Shown here in pieces: positions 17,101-23,805 of a DNA stretch of 34,182 bases (position 1 is the stretch's first letter; each line of letters opens with the position of its first letter). The stretch lies in assembly GCA_900553265.1 (NCBI GenBank), contig USDD01000018.1:1-34182 (forward strand), written 5' to 3'. This DNA is from an uncultured Eubacteriales bacterium (GTDB lineage Bacteria; Bacillota; Clostridia; Christensenellales; Aristaeellaceae). The notes under the pieces were generated by a model. The model saw only the letters and a list, made by a program, of their open reading frames with translations. It was not told the origin of the DNA and searched no databases. The translations under genes were made by a program, and so were the position numbers.

Positions 17101-17403
17101 GTTGGAGGCGTACTGATCGTCGGCGTAGGCGTCGTCTACATAGGCGTCGTATTCGCTCTCGTCGCCGGAGAAGCGGCCGCTGTACGCGCTTTCGCCCGCG
17201 TCCTCCGTGGGCTCTTCCGCGTAATCGGAATAGCCGGAATCGTACTCCGCGCCGTCGCCCTCCTGCTCGTAGGAATCGTCATATTCGGTCTCGCCGCTCT
17301 TTTTGCCCAGACCAAAGCGACGGATCTCGCCGTCTCCCCAGCGGAATTCGATTCCGCGGTCCTGAATCCGGAATTTGAGCTTTCCGAGCTTGTGCGTCGC
17401 CAT
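14122..17403 (-). CDS. Large membrane protein with thirteen tandem His/Cys (HxxxxC-CxxC) modules
   Basis: I do not recognise a named family for the whole 1093-residue protein. Residues 1-35 form a small basic domain. Residues 36-205 are extremely acidic and contain YADD/YADE repeats. Two membrane helices follow (about 219-236 and 249-269), separated by a loop starting RRNRFDQ. Then comes a Pro/Thr/Ala linker (about 275-335). Residues 340-1086 hold thirteen modules of the form VY-x(6-8)-YYH-x4-C-(SGMKNA)-x-VTL-x-A-x5-G-x3-C-P-x-C. First histidines lie at 351, 400, 472, 520, 579, 627, 700, 748, 819, 865, 942, 989 and 1054. Module 12 has His994 in place of the first Cys. The H-C-C-C set suggests one bound zinc per module, which is inference. 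The positive loop argues that both ends face outward, but topology is unsure. RBS GGTGGGGGAG. Monocistronic. Confidence 0.85.
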   Translation of the reverse strand: MATHKLGKLKFRIQDRGIEFRWGDGEIRRFGLGKKSGETEYDDSYEQEGDGAEYDSGYSDYAEEPTEDAGESAYSGRFSGDESEYDAYVDDAYADDQYASNEEPDDRYAQEDYADDDGYADEDRYADEDRYADDGYADDNGYADEDRYADDGYADDNGYADDGGYAGDDGEYADEDGYYDENGEYVDDGEYAGEEEYSGDYPEGTLGAVLRYVDENDWVTYLLLFLLPPLGIYLLWRRNRFDQTLRYALTAGSAVWFIVLVILLAMQLFGGHSDVQTGPNLPTLAPAQTAEATETPEPQTTLVPEATVSSDGSGVIGATDAVAPSATPITGTNVGTSSNLVWVSSTSLLYHKNNTCSLIGASETVSQVTLDNAKQRNKFECPECYGGETYYATANGDYYHKDPTCSSMKNAVVFPKDAAEYYHKDACPVCVTGEKKSLDEKTSTAGGVYISTSTTDKSGVKVWCTRGGKHYHTTATCSGMEGASQISLRDAILAGKTACSTCCAAAATQVYCRSDGTYYHANGTCSGMKNAKAVTLAEAMVLGKKRCPTCLPQTQSGGGSNQTTGQYYVYATPTGKYYHTKSNCGGMKDAVQVTLRSMVEAGRPACPTCCSGAEMSVYVSRGGTYYHSYATCSNMKEAVEGTLAQALAWGYQKCPKCWGSKTNGTTGTNTQDGQTTDSNAYTATRDTIMVYARQDGTYYHTKSNCSGMKNASHISLKTAIEAGKKACPTCASAAEQLVYSTQGGKYYHKIADCSNMKNASRRTIADALMLGQTACRVCWNTVTEDQQGDPLPNDNADVKFIVGTSGIKVYAAPNQKHYHLKSNCTSGLTQVALETALNYGKTACPTCAKVADQEVYATPNGKYYHVSQSCAGSGAVSGSLAKAVALGFKPCPYCVATTDNGANGSTAEISQEVQKYGKGSGTYTAGKSGVKVYSKASDRYYHSSKKCAGSGAVHVTLETALNYGKKACTECCSVAEKTVYAAKGSGTFHARKSHAGDNAVAGTLAKALAYGLKPCSTCFTTTENAGTVTPGEDYSAPADSSVYVDLYSDDYYYHKDSKCSQTGMSGGTKVTLEFAKDLGYARCPYCNPASSIQ
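14137..16386 (-). repeat. Coding array of thirteen degenerate His/Cys modules
   Basis: The repeat lies within the giant gene and encodes residues 340-1086 at a spacing of about 45-75 residues per module. DNA identity between modules is moderate, so the array is old rather than freshly expanded. Modules 3-8 carry the CSGMKNA-type centre; modules 10-12 carry a GSGAV- or DNAV-type centre. Module 2 is shortened before its CxxC. Linkers rich in Gly/Thr/Asn separate modules 4-5, 6-7, 8-9 and 10-11. Confidence 0.85.
16830..17135 (-). repeat. Tandem repeats coding for YADD-type acidic tract
   Basis: Short imperfect tandem units of 12-21 bases (complement of patterns such as GTCGGCATAGCC and GTCGTCCGCGTA) encode Tyr-Ala-Asp-Asp and Tyr-Ala-Asp-Glu blocks. 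Two nearly identical long units, each spelling ADEDRYADDGYADDNGY, sit next to each other. Length variation between strains is likely here. Confidence 0.8.
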
Positions 17404-17472
17404 ATCGCTCCCCCACCTTTATCCGCGCGTCTTTTCGCGCTCCTGTATCGTGCTCATGTATATTTGTAAACC

Positions 17473-17501
17473 ATGATACGTTCTCTTCTACAAGAATACA
17501 A
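17473..17501 (-). promoter_or_regulatory. Possible promoter of the His/Cys-module gene
   Basis: On the minus strand TTGTAT (17501-17496) and TATCAT (17478-17473) are 17 bases apart, about 70 bases before the ATG. The stretch 17404-17743 between the two divergent genes is A/T rich and otherwise holds only this and the CapA promoter. Confidence 0.45.
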
Positions 17502-17652
17502 CATCCATACACCGGTGTCAACAGTATAATTCGAAAAAAAGCGGACTTTTTTTCGTTATCGATATAATAGTTTCATCTTCCTGAAATTTCCAACGCATTA
17601 TATTCATATTTTGTAACATTCAAGAAAAATATTTCCAGCGTGCGAATTGCCG

Positions 17653-17681
17653 TTGCAGGACGCGCGTTCGTGTGCTATAAT
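17653..17681 (+). promoter_or_regulatory. Promoter of the CapA-like gene
   Basis: TTGCAG (17653-17658) and TATAAT (17676-17681) are 17 bases apart, 62 bases before the ATG. Confidence 0.75.
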
Positions 17682-17743
17682 ATATGGTAAGAACGCTTCA
17701 CCCGCCCGATTGCCGCGGCGGGCTTGCATGGAGGTAATTACGG

Positions 17744-19078
17744 ATGTCCAATTCCAAGAAGGGTCTCAAGATCGGCCATTACAGAATCACTCCGCTGGGC
17801 CTCGGCGTGCTCGCCGCGCTGATCGTCCTCGTCCTTGCGCTGGTGGCGGCGCTGATTTTTGATCCGTTCGGCGGAAAGACAGACGTTCAGAAGGGCGCGC
17901 AGGTTTCCGCGCCGTCCGCGTCTCCCACGGCCGATCCGGCGGCGGAGCCGACTGCCGATCCCACGCCCACTCCCACCCCTGCGCCCACGCCGACTCCGGC
18001 TCCGCGCAGCGCGACCATCCGCTCACTGGGCGAAATCGCCATCGAAAACGACCTGCTCAAGTCCGCCTATAACGCAGACGACAGCACCTTCGACTTCTCC
18101 CCCATGTTCTCCGACGTCGCCGCCGTCATCGGCAACGCCGACTACACCGTGGCCGACGTGGAGGGCACGCTGGGCGACACCGCCGGCGTCTCCGGCCAGG
18201 GCGGCAAGATGAACACGCCCTCGGCGCTGCTGAGCGCGCTGAAGGACTGCGGCGTGGACATGATGATGCTGGCCAACGACCACGCGCTGGACGGCGGCTT
18301 CGCCGAGCTGCAGGCCTCCATCGCCAATGTGACCGCCGCGGGAATGGATTACGTGGGCGCGGCGACCTCCGCCGAGGAGCGCGCCACGCCGGTCGTCAAG
18401 GATATCAACGGCATTCAGGTGGGCTTCGTGGCCTACACCGAGACCGTCAACGGCAACGAGAAGAACACCGACGCGGCCGCGGTGGAATACGGCGTGAACC
18501 TCGTCTCCCACAGCAACGCCGTGACCGACATCCAGAACGCGCGCGCCGCCGGCGCGGAGGTCATCGTGGCCTACGTCAGCTGGGGCAACATGCTTGAGCG
18601 CACGCCCACCCAGAACCAGTACAAGCTGGCTCAGGCGCTGACCGCCGCAGGCGCGGACGTAATCATCGGCTATAACCCCCACGTGGTGCAGCCCGCCTAC
18701 TGGATCGAAGCCGACGCGCTGGACGGCTCGGGCAAAAACCGCACCCTCTGCCTGTGCGCAACGGGCAACATGCTGTCCAACCAGCGCGCCCAGTACGCGG
18801 ATTCGGGCATCATCTTCGAATTCACCATTCAGGAGCAGGCGGACGGAACCTTCGAAATCGTCAATCCCGTCTACATTCCGACCTACGTGTGGCGCTATCA
18901 GACCGAGGATTCGGAGCTGTATCAGTATCGCGTCATGCCCGTCGGCCAGTGGATCGGCGAGACCGAGGAGAATATCCCCGAGGGCATGCCGTATTCTGAT
19001 TATCAGCGCATGGCCGCAGTCTGGGCCGAGGTGCAGAGCACCATGGGCTCGGACGTGGCGACCATCGGCCGCGAATAA
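17744..19078 (+). CDS. CapA-like membrane-anchored protein with altered metal-site residues
   Basis: The fold belongs to the CapA/PgsA family, calcineurin-like proteins linked to poly-gamma-glutamate and other surface polymers. The 444-residue product has one N-terminal membrane helix (about 18-40), a Pro/Thr/Ala linker (about 55-90) and an outside CapA domain to the end. Family landmarks are recognisable but changed at the presumed metal ligands. GD is GE (Glu97), NLE is DVE (138-140), NNH is NDH (178-180), HWG is SWG (279-281), and GHHPH is GYNPH (309-313). LGNF has become TGNM. Catalytic activity is therefore doubtful. RBS GGAGGTAA before the ATG. No capB/capC genes lie nearby, so a polymer role is not supported by context. 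Monocistronic, with its own promoter and terminator. Confidence 0.85.
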   Translation: MSNSKKGLKIGHYRITPLGLGVLAALIVLVLALVAALIFDPFGGKTDVQKGAQVSAPSASPTADPAAEPTADPTPTPTPAPTPTPAPRSATIRSLGEIAIENDLLKSAYNADDSTFDFSPMFSDVAAVIGNADYTVADVEGTLGDTAGVSGQGGKMNTPSALLSALKDCGVDMMMLANDHALDGGFAELQASIANVTAAGMDYVGAATSAEERATPVVKDINGIQVGFVAYTETVNGNEKNTDAAAVEYGVNLVSHSNAVTDIQNARAAGAEVIVAYVSWGNMLERTPTQNQYKLAQALTAAGADVIIGYNPHVVQPAYWIEADALDGSGKNRTLCLCATGNMLSNQRAQYADSGIIFEFTIQEQADGTFEIVNPVYIPTYVWRYQTEDSELYQYRVMPVGQWIGETEENIPEGMPYSDYQRMAAVWAEVQSTMGSDVATIGRE

Positions 19079-19095
19079 GCCGTCCCCCTGCAGCG

Positions 19096-19126
19096 AAAAT
19101 TCCCGATTTTCAAATCGGGAATTTTT
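19096..19126 (+). terminator. Terminator of the CapA-like gene
   Basis: A perfect 14-bp stem (19096-19109 with 19112-19125) has a 2-base loop and a T-rich right arm. The A-rich left arm makes it usable in both directions. Confidence 0.85.
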
Positions 19127-19161
19127 CAACGATTGCCTGATTCCATTCCGGAGGTTCCATC

Positions 19162-20211
19162 TTGAGCGAGCTTTCCAACCTTCTGTTGAAGTGGTACGAC
19201 CGGCACCGGCGCGATCTGCCCTGGCGCGGAACCGCCGACCCCTATCGCGTGTGGCTGTCGGAGATCATGCTCCAGCAGACCCGCGTGGAGACGGTGGCCG
19301 GATACTACGGCCGCTTTCTTTCGCGCTTCCCCACCGTCGGCGACCTGGCGCGAGCCGAGACCGACGAGGTGCTCAAGCTCTGGGAGGGACTGGGCTACTA
19401 TTCCCGCGCCCGCTGTCTCCACGCCGCGGCGAAGGTCGTCGCCTTGGATCGCGGCGGACGCTTGCCCGAGACGGCGGCGGAGCTGAAAAAGCTGCCCGGC
19501 ATAGGGCCCTACGCCGCCAACGCCATCGCGTCCATCGCCTTTGGCCAGCCGGTTCCGGCGCTGGACGGCAATCAGGCGCGCATTCTCACCCGCGTGCTCG
19601 CCTGGGACGCGCCGCTGAAAACGCCCTTCGATCTGGAAGCGCCTGCCATGGAATTCATGGATTTCCAGCGCCCCGGCGACTACAATCAGGCGCTGATGGA
19701 TCTCGGCTCGGCAATCTGCATGCCCAAGGCTCCCAAGTGCAACCAGTGCCCGCTGAAATCCCTCTGCGCCGCCGCGCGGGAGGGCGACCCGGAGAGCTTT
19801 CCCCGAAAAAAGCCGCCCATCGTCAGGCAGGAATCCGAGTGGACGGTGGCCGTGGTGCGCTGCGGGGGCCGCGTCGCCGTGCGCCGCCGACCCTCCGGCG
19901 GATTGCTGGGCGGACTGTACGAGTTTCCCATGCTCGAGGGGCGTCTCTCCCCCGACGCGCTGCAATCCGCGCTGACGGACGCAGGCTTCGAAAACGTGCG
20001 CGTTCTCGGGCCGCTGCCGCCCAGCCGCCACGTGTTCACCCATCGAATCTGGCGCATGGTCGGCGCGTCCGCCGCAGCCGACGGCGTTCCCGACGGCTGG
20101 ATACTCGTGTCCGATTTTACCGAAACCGCGATTCCCTCGGCGCTGCGCGTCTATCGCGAGGCCGCTGAGGATCTGCTGAATGAAAACTCAGAATGGAGGA
20201 ACATCAAATGA
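19162..20211 (+). CDS. mutY: A/G-specific adenine DNA glycosylase
   Basis: MutY removes adenine mispaired with 8-oxoguanine in base-excision repair. The 349-residue product has the full architecture. The catalytic Glu34 lies in SEIMLQQTRVETV. The helix-hairpin-helix LPGIGPYAANAI (111-122) precedes catalytic Asp135. A [4Fe-4S] cluster site uses Cys186, Cys193, Cys196 and Cys202 with C-x6-C-x2-C-x5-C spacing. A C-terminal NUDIX-like domain (about 225-345) recognises 8-oxoG. The start is a TTG at 19162, chosen because GGAGGT ends 6 bases before it and no ATG fits. Its end overlaps the pepF start by four bases (ATGA), so the two are translationally coupled. Confidence 0.96.
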   Translation: MSELSNLLLKWYDRHRRDLPWRGTADPYRVWLSEIMLQQTRVETVAGYYGRFLSRFPTVGDLARAETDEVLKLWEGLGYYSRARCLHAAAKVVALDRGGRLPETAAELKKLPGIGPYAANAIASIAFGQPVPALDGNQARILTRVLAWDAPLKTPFDLEAPAMEFMDFQRPGDYNQALMDLGSAICMPKAPKCNQCPLKSLCAAAREGDPESFPRKKPPIVRQESEWTVAVVRCGGRVAVRRRPSGGLLGGLYEFPMLEGRLSPDALQSALTDAGFENVRVLGPLPPSRHVFTHRIWRMVGASAAADGVPDGWILVSDFTETAIPSALRVYREAAEDLLNENSEWRNIK

Positions 20212-21968
20212 ACTGGGATCTGTCCAAGCTCTACGCAGGATTTGACGACCCGAAGCTGCACCGCGAGACCGCCGAGGTCTTCGCGCTGCTGACGGGTCTG
20301 CGCGCCGCCATCGACGAGCTGTCCGGCCACTGCACGCCCGAGGGCCTCGCCGCCGTGCTGGAGACGCTGAAGCGCGTGGAGGACGCGTCCATCAAGATCG
20401 GCAGCTTCACCTTTCTGACTCTCGCCGTGGACGCGAACAACGAGGGCGCGCGGGCCTATTACGACCGCGTGAACGATATGGACATCGAGCGCCGGCAGAC
20501 CTTCAGCGCGCTGAGCCGCCTGCTGGGCAGGATCGACGATCTGGACGCGTTCATCGCAGGCCAGCCCGTGCTGGAGGAGCACGCATTCCTGCTGCGCAAG
20601 CTGAAGCAGAGCGCGGCGCACGTCATCGACCCGGCGCTGGAGCCCACGGTGCTGCGGATGCAGACCACCGGCGGCAGCGCGTGGAGCCGCCTGCGGAACG
20701 ATCTGGACGCGAACCTGATGATTCCCTTCGAGAAGGACGGAAAGAGCGAGACGCTCCCCCTCTCCGCCATCCGCGGACTGGCCTACGACGCGTCCGCCGA
20801 CGTGCGCCGCCGCGCCTACGAGGCGGAAATCTCCGCCTATCCGCGCATCGAGATTCCCATGGCCGCGTGTCTGAACGGCATCAAGGGCGAGGCGCTGACC
20901 CTGATGGATCTGCGCCATTACGACTCGGTGCTGGATTCCGCGCTGGACGTGAGCCGCATGGATCGCGAAACGCTGGACGCGCTGCTGGACGTGATGCGCG
21001 AGAGCCTGCCCATGTTCCGCCGCTATTTCCGCCTGAAGGCGAAGATGCTCGGCTACGAGGGCGGCCTGAAGTTCTGCGACCTGTTCGCGCCCGTGGGTGA
21101 GAGCCATCTGCATTACACGCTGGACGAGGCCCGGGCCATGCTGGTGCGCGTCATGGGCCGCTTCAGCCCGGTCATGGCCGAGTTCATCGACCGCGCCTTC
21201 GAGGAGCGCTGGATCGACGTCTATCCCCGGGAGGGCAAGCAGGGCGGCGCGTTCTGCTCCGGCGTGCATCCGCTGAAGATGAGCTACGTGATGACCAACT
21301 TCGACGGCAGCTATTCCTCCGTCAGCACGCTGGCCCACGAGCTGGGTCACGCCTATCACGACCGCTGCATGGAGGGCGTGTCCGTGCTGCTGAGCGACTA
21401 TCCCATGCCGCTGGCCGAGACCGCTTCCATCTTCAACGAGACGCTGCTGATGGAGAAGATGCTGGTGACCGCCGACGACGCGACGAAGCTGACGCTCATC
21501 GAGCAGCAGGTGGGCGACGCGGCGCAGGTGGTGGTGGACATCCTCAGCCGCTATCTGTTCGAAAGCGAGGTCGTCGACCGCCGCAAAGAGCGCTCCCTCA
21601 GCCCGCGCGAGCTGTGCGAAATCATGCTGGACGCGCAGAAACAGACCTACGGCGACGGTCTGGATCCCGACTGCATGCATCCGTACATGTGGGCCTGCAA
21701 GAGCCACTATTACGACACGGACGTGCATTTCTACAACTTCCCCTACGCCTTCGGCCTGCTGTTCGGTCTGGGCGTGTTCGCCCGCTATCAGCGCGACGGC
21801 GAGGCGTTTTTGCCGGAATACGACCGGCTGCTGCGCTCCACCGGCTCGGGCAATGTCCGCGAGGTGGCCGCCGGCGTGGGCATCGACGTGACCGACCGGG
21901 AATTCTGGCGCAGCTCCGTCCGCGTGCTGGCCGACAAGGTCGATCAGCTGGAAAAGCTGCTGGGATAA
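20208..21968 (+). CDS. pepF: Oligoendopeptidase F (peptidase family M3B)
   Basis: PepF is a cytosolic zinc metallopeptidase that cuts oligopeptides of roughly 7-17 residues during peptide turnover. The 586-residue length fits the family. The zinc site is HELGH (His377, Glu378, His381), followed by ETASIFNETLLMEKML with the third ligand Glu. The N-terminal helical domain begins MNWDLSKLYAGFDDP, typical of PepF. The ATG at 20208 lies inside the last codons of mutY and follows GGAGGAA at about 20195. An in-frame ATG 15 bases upstream overlaps that ribosome site and is rejected. Co-transcribed with mutY. Two hairpins follow. Confidence 0.95.
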   Translation: MNWDLSKLYAGFDDPKLHRETAEVFALLTGLRAAIDELSGHCTPEGLAAVLETLKRVEDASIKIGSFTFLTLAVDANNEGARAYYDRVNDMDIERRQTFSALSRLLGRIDDLDAFIAGQPVLEEHAFLLRKLKQSAAHVIDPALEPTVLRMQTTGGSAWSRLRNDLDANLMIPFEKDGKSETLPLSAIRGLAYDASADVRRRAYEAEISAYPRIEIPMAACLNGIKGEALTLMDLRHYDSVLDSALDVSRMDRETLDALLDVMRESLPMFRRYFRLKAKMLGYEGGLKFCDLFAPVGESHLHYTLDEARAMLVRVMGRFSPVMAEFIDRAFEERWIDVYPREGKQGGAFCSGVHPLKMSYVMTNFDGSYSSVSTLAHELGHAYHDRCMEGVSVLLSDYPMPLAETASIFNETLLMEKMLVTADDATKLTLIEQQVGDAAQVVVDILSRYLFESEVVDRRKERSLSPRELCEIMLDAQKQTYGDGLDPDCMHPYMWACKSHYYDTDVHFYNFPYAFGLLFGLGVFARYQRDGEAFLPEYDRLLRSTGSGNVREVAAGVGIDVTDREFWRSSVRVLADKVDQLEKLLG

Positions 21969-21983
21969 TTTTCCTCCATACTG

Positions 21984-22007
21984 CCGAGGGCGAAAGTCCT
22001 CGGTTTT
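21984..22007 (+). terminator. Terminator of mutY-pepF
   Basis: CCGAGG (21984-21989) pairs with CCTCGG (21998-22003) and is followed by TTTT. It lies 15 bases after the pepF stop. Confidence 0.75.
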
Positions 22008-22048
22008 ACATTGAAAATAATGATTCCCCGGCGAAGCCAATGAGGAAT

Positions 22049-22094
22049 CCTTATGAAAAATTCGCCCGCTTCGGCGGGCGAATTTTTCATAAGG
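22049..22094. terminator. 21-bp perfect hairpin with UUCG loop between convergent operons
   Basis: Bases 22049-22069 are perfectly complementary to 22074-22094 and enclose the extra-stable C(UUCG)G tetraloop. The A5/T5 tracts in the arms let it work in both directions, for pepF (+) and for the ABC operon (-). GAGGA/TCCTC at 22042-22046 and 22098-22102 can extend the stem. Its right arm runs into the dispersed repeat copy 2. Confidence 0.8.
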
Positions 22095-22256
22095 TAACTC
22101 CTCGCAAATGAGGCGGTCGTCCGGCGAATGGGTTCTTCGTCAGATGCAAATGCAAATTCCGAAGGTTTACTGGAGTGTAATCGAGGAATCTGCATGCCGC
22201 AGATGGCGGAAAAGACAGAGCCAGACGCGCCGCCGAATTGTGCGGTGTTGCCCTTA
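22090..22256. repeat. Dispersed repeat, copy 2
   Basis: This is the second copy of the element at 7111-7282, same orientation and about the same TA-to-TA length (167 versus 166). It differs from copy 1 at about ten of roughly 135 core positions by eye. The internal hairpin is kept: ATGCAAATTCC (22150-22160) opposite GGAATCTGCAT (22185-22195). One base pair changed on both sides relative to copy 1 (T-A to C-G). The right end overlaps the stop codon of the ABC ATPase (complement of 22254-22256), as if the element had landed on the TA of that stop. Confidence 0.85.
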
Positions 22257-22994
22257 CAGCACCTTTTCCAGAAAACTGACGAGGCGAGGGCTTTCCGGGT
22301 GGTTGAACAGCTCCTTCGAGGGTTTGTCCTCTTCGATTCTGCCGCCGTCCAGAAACAGCGTGCGGCCGCTGACCTCGCGTGCAAAGCGCATCTCATGGGT
22401 CACGACGATCATCGTCATGCCGTCCTCGGCCAGCGCCTTCATCACGCCGAGCACCTCGCCGATCATCTCCGGGTCGAGGGCGCTCGTGGGCTCGTCGAAC
22501 AGCATGACCTCCGGATTCATCATCAGCGCGCGGACGATGGCGATGCGCTGCTTCTGACCGCCGGAGAGCTGGCTGGGATAGGAAAGGAGCTTGTCGTACA
22601 GGCCGACGCGCCTGAGCAGCTGCGCCGCCTTTTCGTCGGCCTCTTCCCTGGACATCTTCAAAATCCGCATCGGCGCGACGGTGAGGTTGCGCTGCACGTT
22701 CATGTTTTCGAACAGGTTGAACTGCTGAAACACCATGCCCATCTTCTGGCGCAGCCGGTCCACGTCCGCGCCCTTGCGGCAGATGTCCGTTCCGTCCACC
22801 AGCACCTGCCCCGACGTGGGCGTTTCCAGCAAATTCAGGCAGCGCAGAAAGGTGCTCTTGCCGCCGCCGGAGGGGCCGATGATGCTCACCACCTCGCCGG
22901 CGGCGAAGGAGGTGCTCACATCGTTAAGCACGGTGAGCGCGCCAAAGCGCTTGGTCAGATGGCGAACCTCGATCATGCTATTTTTTTCTGCCAT
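22254..22994 (-). CDS. Polar amino acid ABC transporter, ATP-binding subunit
   Basis: This is the cytosolic ATPase of a GlnQ/HisP-type importer. The 246-residue product has Walker A GPSGGGKST (40-48), a Q-loop in MVFQQFNLF, the signature LSGGQKQR, Walker B MLFDEPTSALD, and the H-loop VTHEM. The ATG at 22994 has AGGAG eight bases upstream. A second Met at residue 7 (MIEVRHLTK) is the usual family start and remains possible. The gene overlaps the permease by 17 bases. The stop codon lies in the terminal bases of the dispersed repeat. Last gene of the operon. Confidence 0.95.
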   Translation of the reverse strand: MAEKNSMIEVRHLTKRFGALTVLNDVSTSFAAGEVVSIIGPSGGGKSTFLRCLNLLETPTSGQVLVDGTDICRKGADVDRLRQKMGMVFQQFNLFENMNVQRNLTVAPMRILKMSREEADEKAAQLLRRVGLYDKLLSYPSQLSGGQKQRIAIVRALMMNPEVMLFDEPTSALDPEMIGEVLGVMKALAEDGMTMIVVTHEMRFAREVSGRTLFLDGGRIEEDKPSKELFNHPESPRLVSFLEKVL

Positions 22995-23676
22995 AGGACA
23001 TTCTCCTCTCCATCAGCGCGATCAGCCGTCCTCCCAGGAAGGTCAGGATGAAGTAGATGATCGCCACCACCGCCAGACATTCCAGACTGTTGTAGGTCTT
23101 GGCGATGATGCCCTTCGCGCGGAACATCAGATCGGCGATGCTGATGACCGACACGATGGACGATTCCTTGATGATGGTCACGAATTCGTTGCCCAGCGCG
23201 GGCAGGATGTTGCGCACGGCCTGGGGCAGGATTACCAGCGTCATGGCTTCGCGATGGTGAAAGCCCAGGCAGCGCGCGGCCTCCATCTGCCCCGCGTCCA
23301 CCGCCTGAATGCCCGAGCGGATGATCTCGGCCACATAGGCGCAGCTGTTCAGGCTCATGGCCACCACGCCCGCCGCAAAGCGGTCGAAATCCGGAATAAA
23401 GCTCACTGTCGGGAAGGTCACGCCGATCATCGGCAGGCCGTAGAAGATGAACATCAGCTGAACCATCAGCGGCGTGCCGCGAAAAAATTCGATGTACGCC
23501 GTCGCCAGCCATTTCAGCGGCTTGAACTTGCTCATGCGCGCCATGGCCATCAGCACGCCCAGAATCGTACCAAACAGCACGGTAAAGACGGCGATGATGA
23601 GCGTATTGCCCACGCCCTCCAGAAAAAAGCTGTGGTAGCGCACCACCAGATCCTTCATTGTGATTAAAAACTGCAT
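22978..23676 (-). CDS. Polar amino acid ABC transporter, permease subunit
   Basis: The 232-residue membrane protein belongs to the HisM/GlnP permease family and has about five hydrophobic segments. Family landmarks are GVGNTLIIAVFTVLFGTILG, YIEFFRGTPLMVQL, and the ATPase-contact EAA loop EAARCLGFHHREAMTLVILP near residues 133-152. Only one permease gene is present, so the channel is probably a homodimer. The ATG at 23676 has AAAGGAGAA ahead of it. It lies between the binding-protein gene and the ATPase gene, with a hairpin separating it from the former. Confidence 0.94.
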   Translation of the reverse strand: MQFLITMKDLVVRYHSFFLEGVGNTLIIAVFTVLFGTILGVLMAMARMSKFKPLKWLATAYIEFFRGTPLMVQLMFIFYGLPMIGVTFPTVSFIPDFDRFAAGVVAMSLNSCAYVAEIIRSGIQAVDAGQMEAARCLGFHHREAMTLVILPQAVRNILPALGNEFVTIIKESSIVSVISIADLMFRAKGIIAKTYNSLECLAVVAIIYFILTFLGGRLIALMERRMSYGRKK

Positions 23677-23741
23677 GAAATTCTCCTTTGAGCGCGGATT
23701 CCCCGCGCGGCGGCCGCTCTATGTCCGCCGCAGGAACAGTT

Positions 23742-23779
23742 CAAACCGGAAAGCCGCACTTTGCCGGCCTTCCGGTTTG
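23742..23779 (-). promoter_or_regulatory. Intercistronic hairpin between binding protein and permease genes
   Basis: CAAACCGGAA (23742-23751) pairs with TTCCGGTTTG (23770-23779), with GCCG/CGGC inside. On the minus strand no T-run follows, so it looks like an mRNA-stabilising or attenuating stem rather than a full terminator. Such stems commonly raise binding-protein output over the membrane subunits. Confidence 0.6.
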
Positions 23780-23805
23780 GTTTGAATCTGGAACGCGTCC
23801 GCCGA

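Noticed and set aside
16830..17135. CRISPR-like regular repeats
   Set aside because: The units are short, in frame and code for YADD blocks; there are no unique spacers or cas genes.
20151..22040. 629-codon minus-strand frame opposite pepF
   Set aside because: pepF on the plus strand has the full zinc motif; the antisense product has no recognisable feature.
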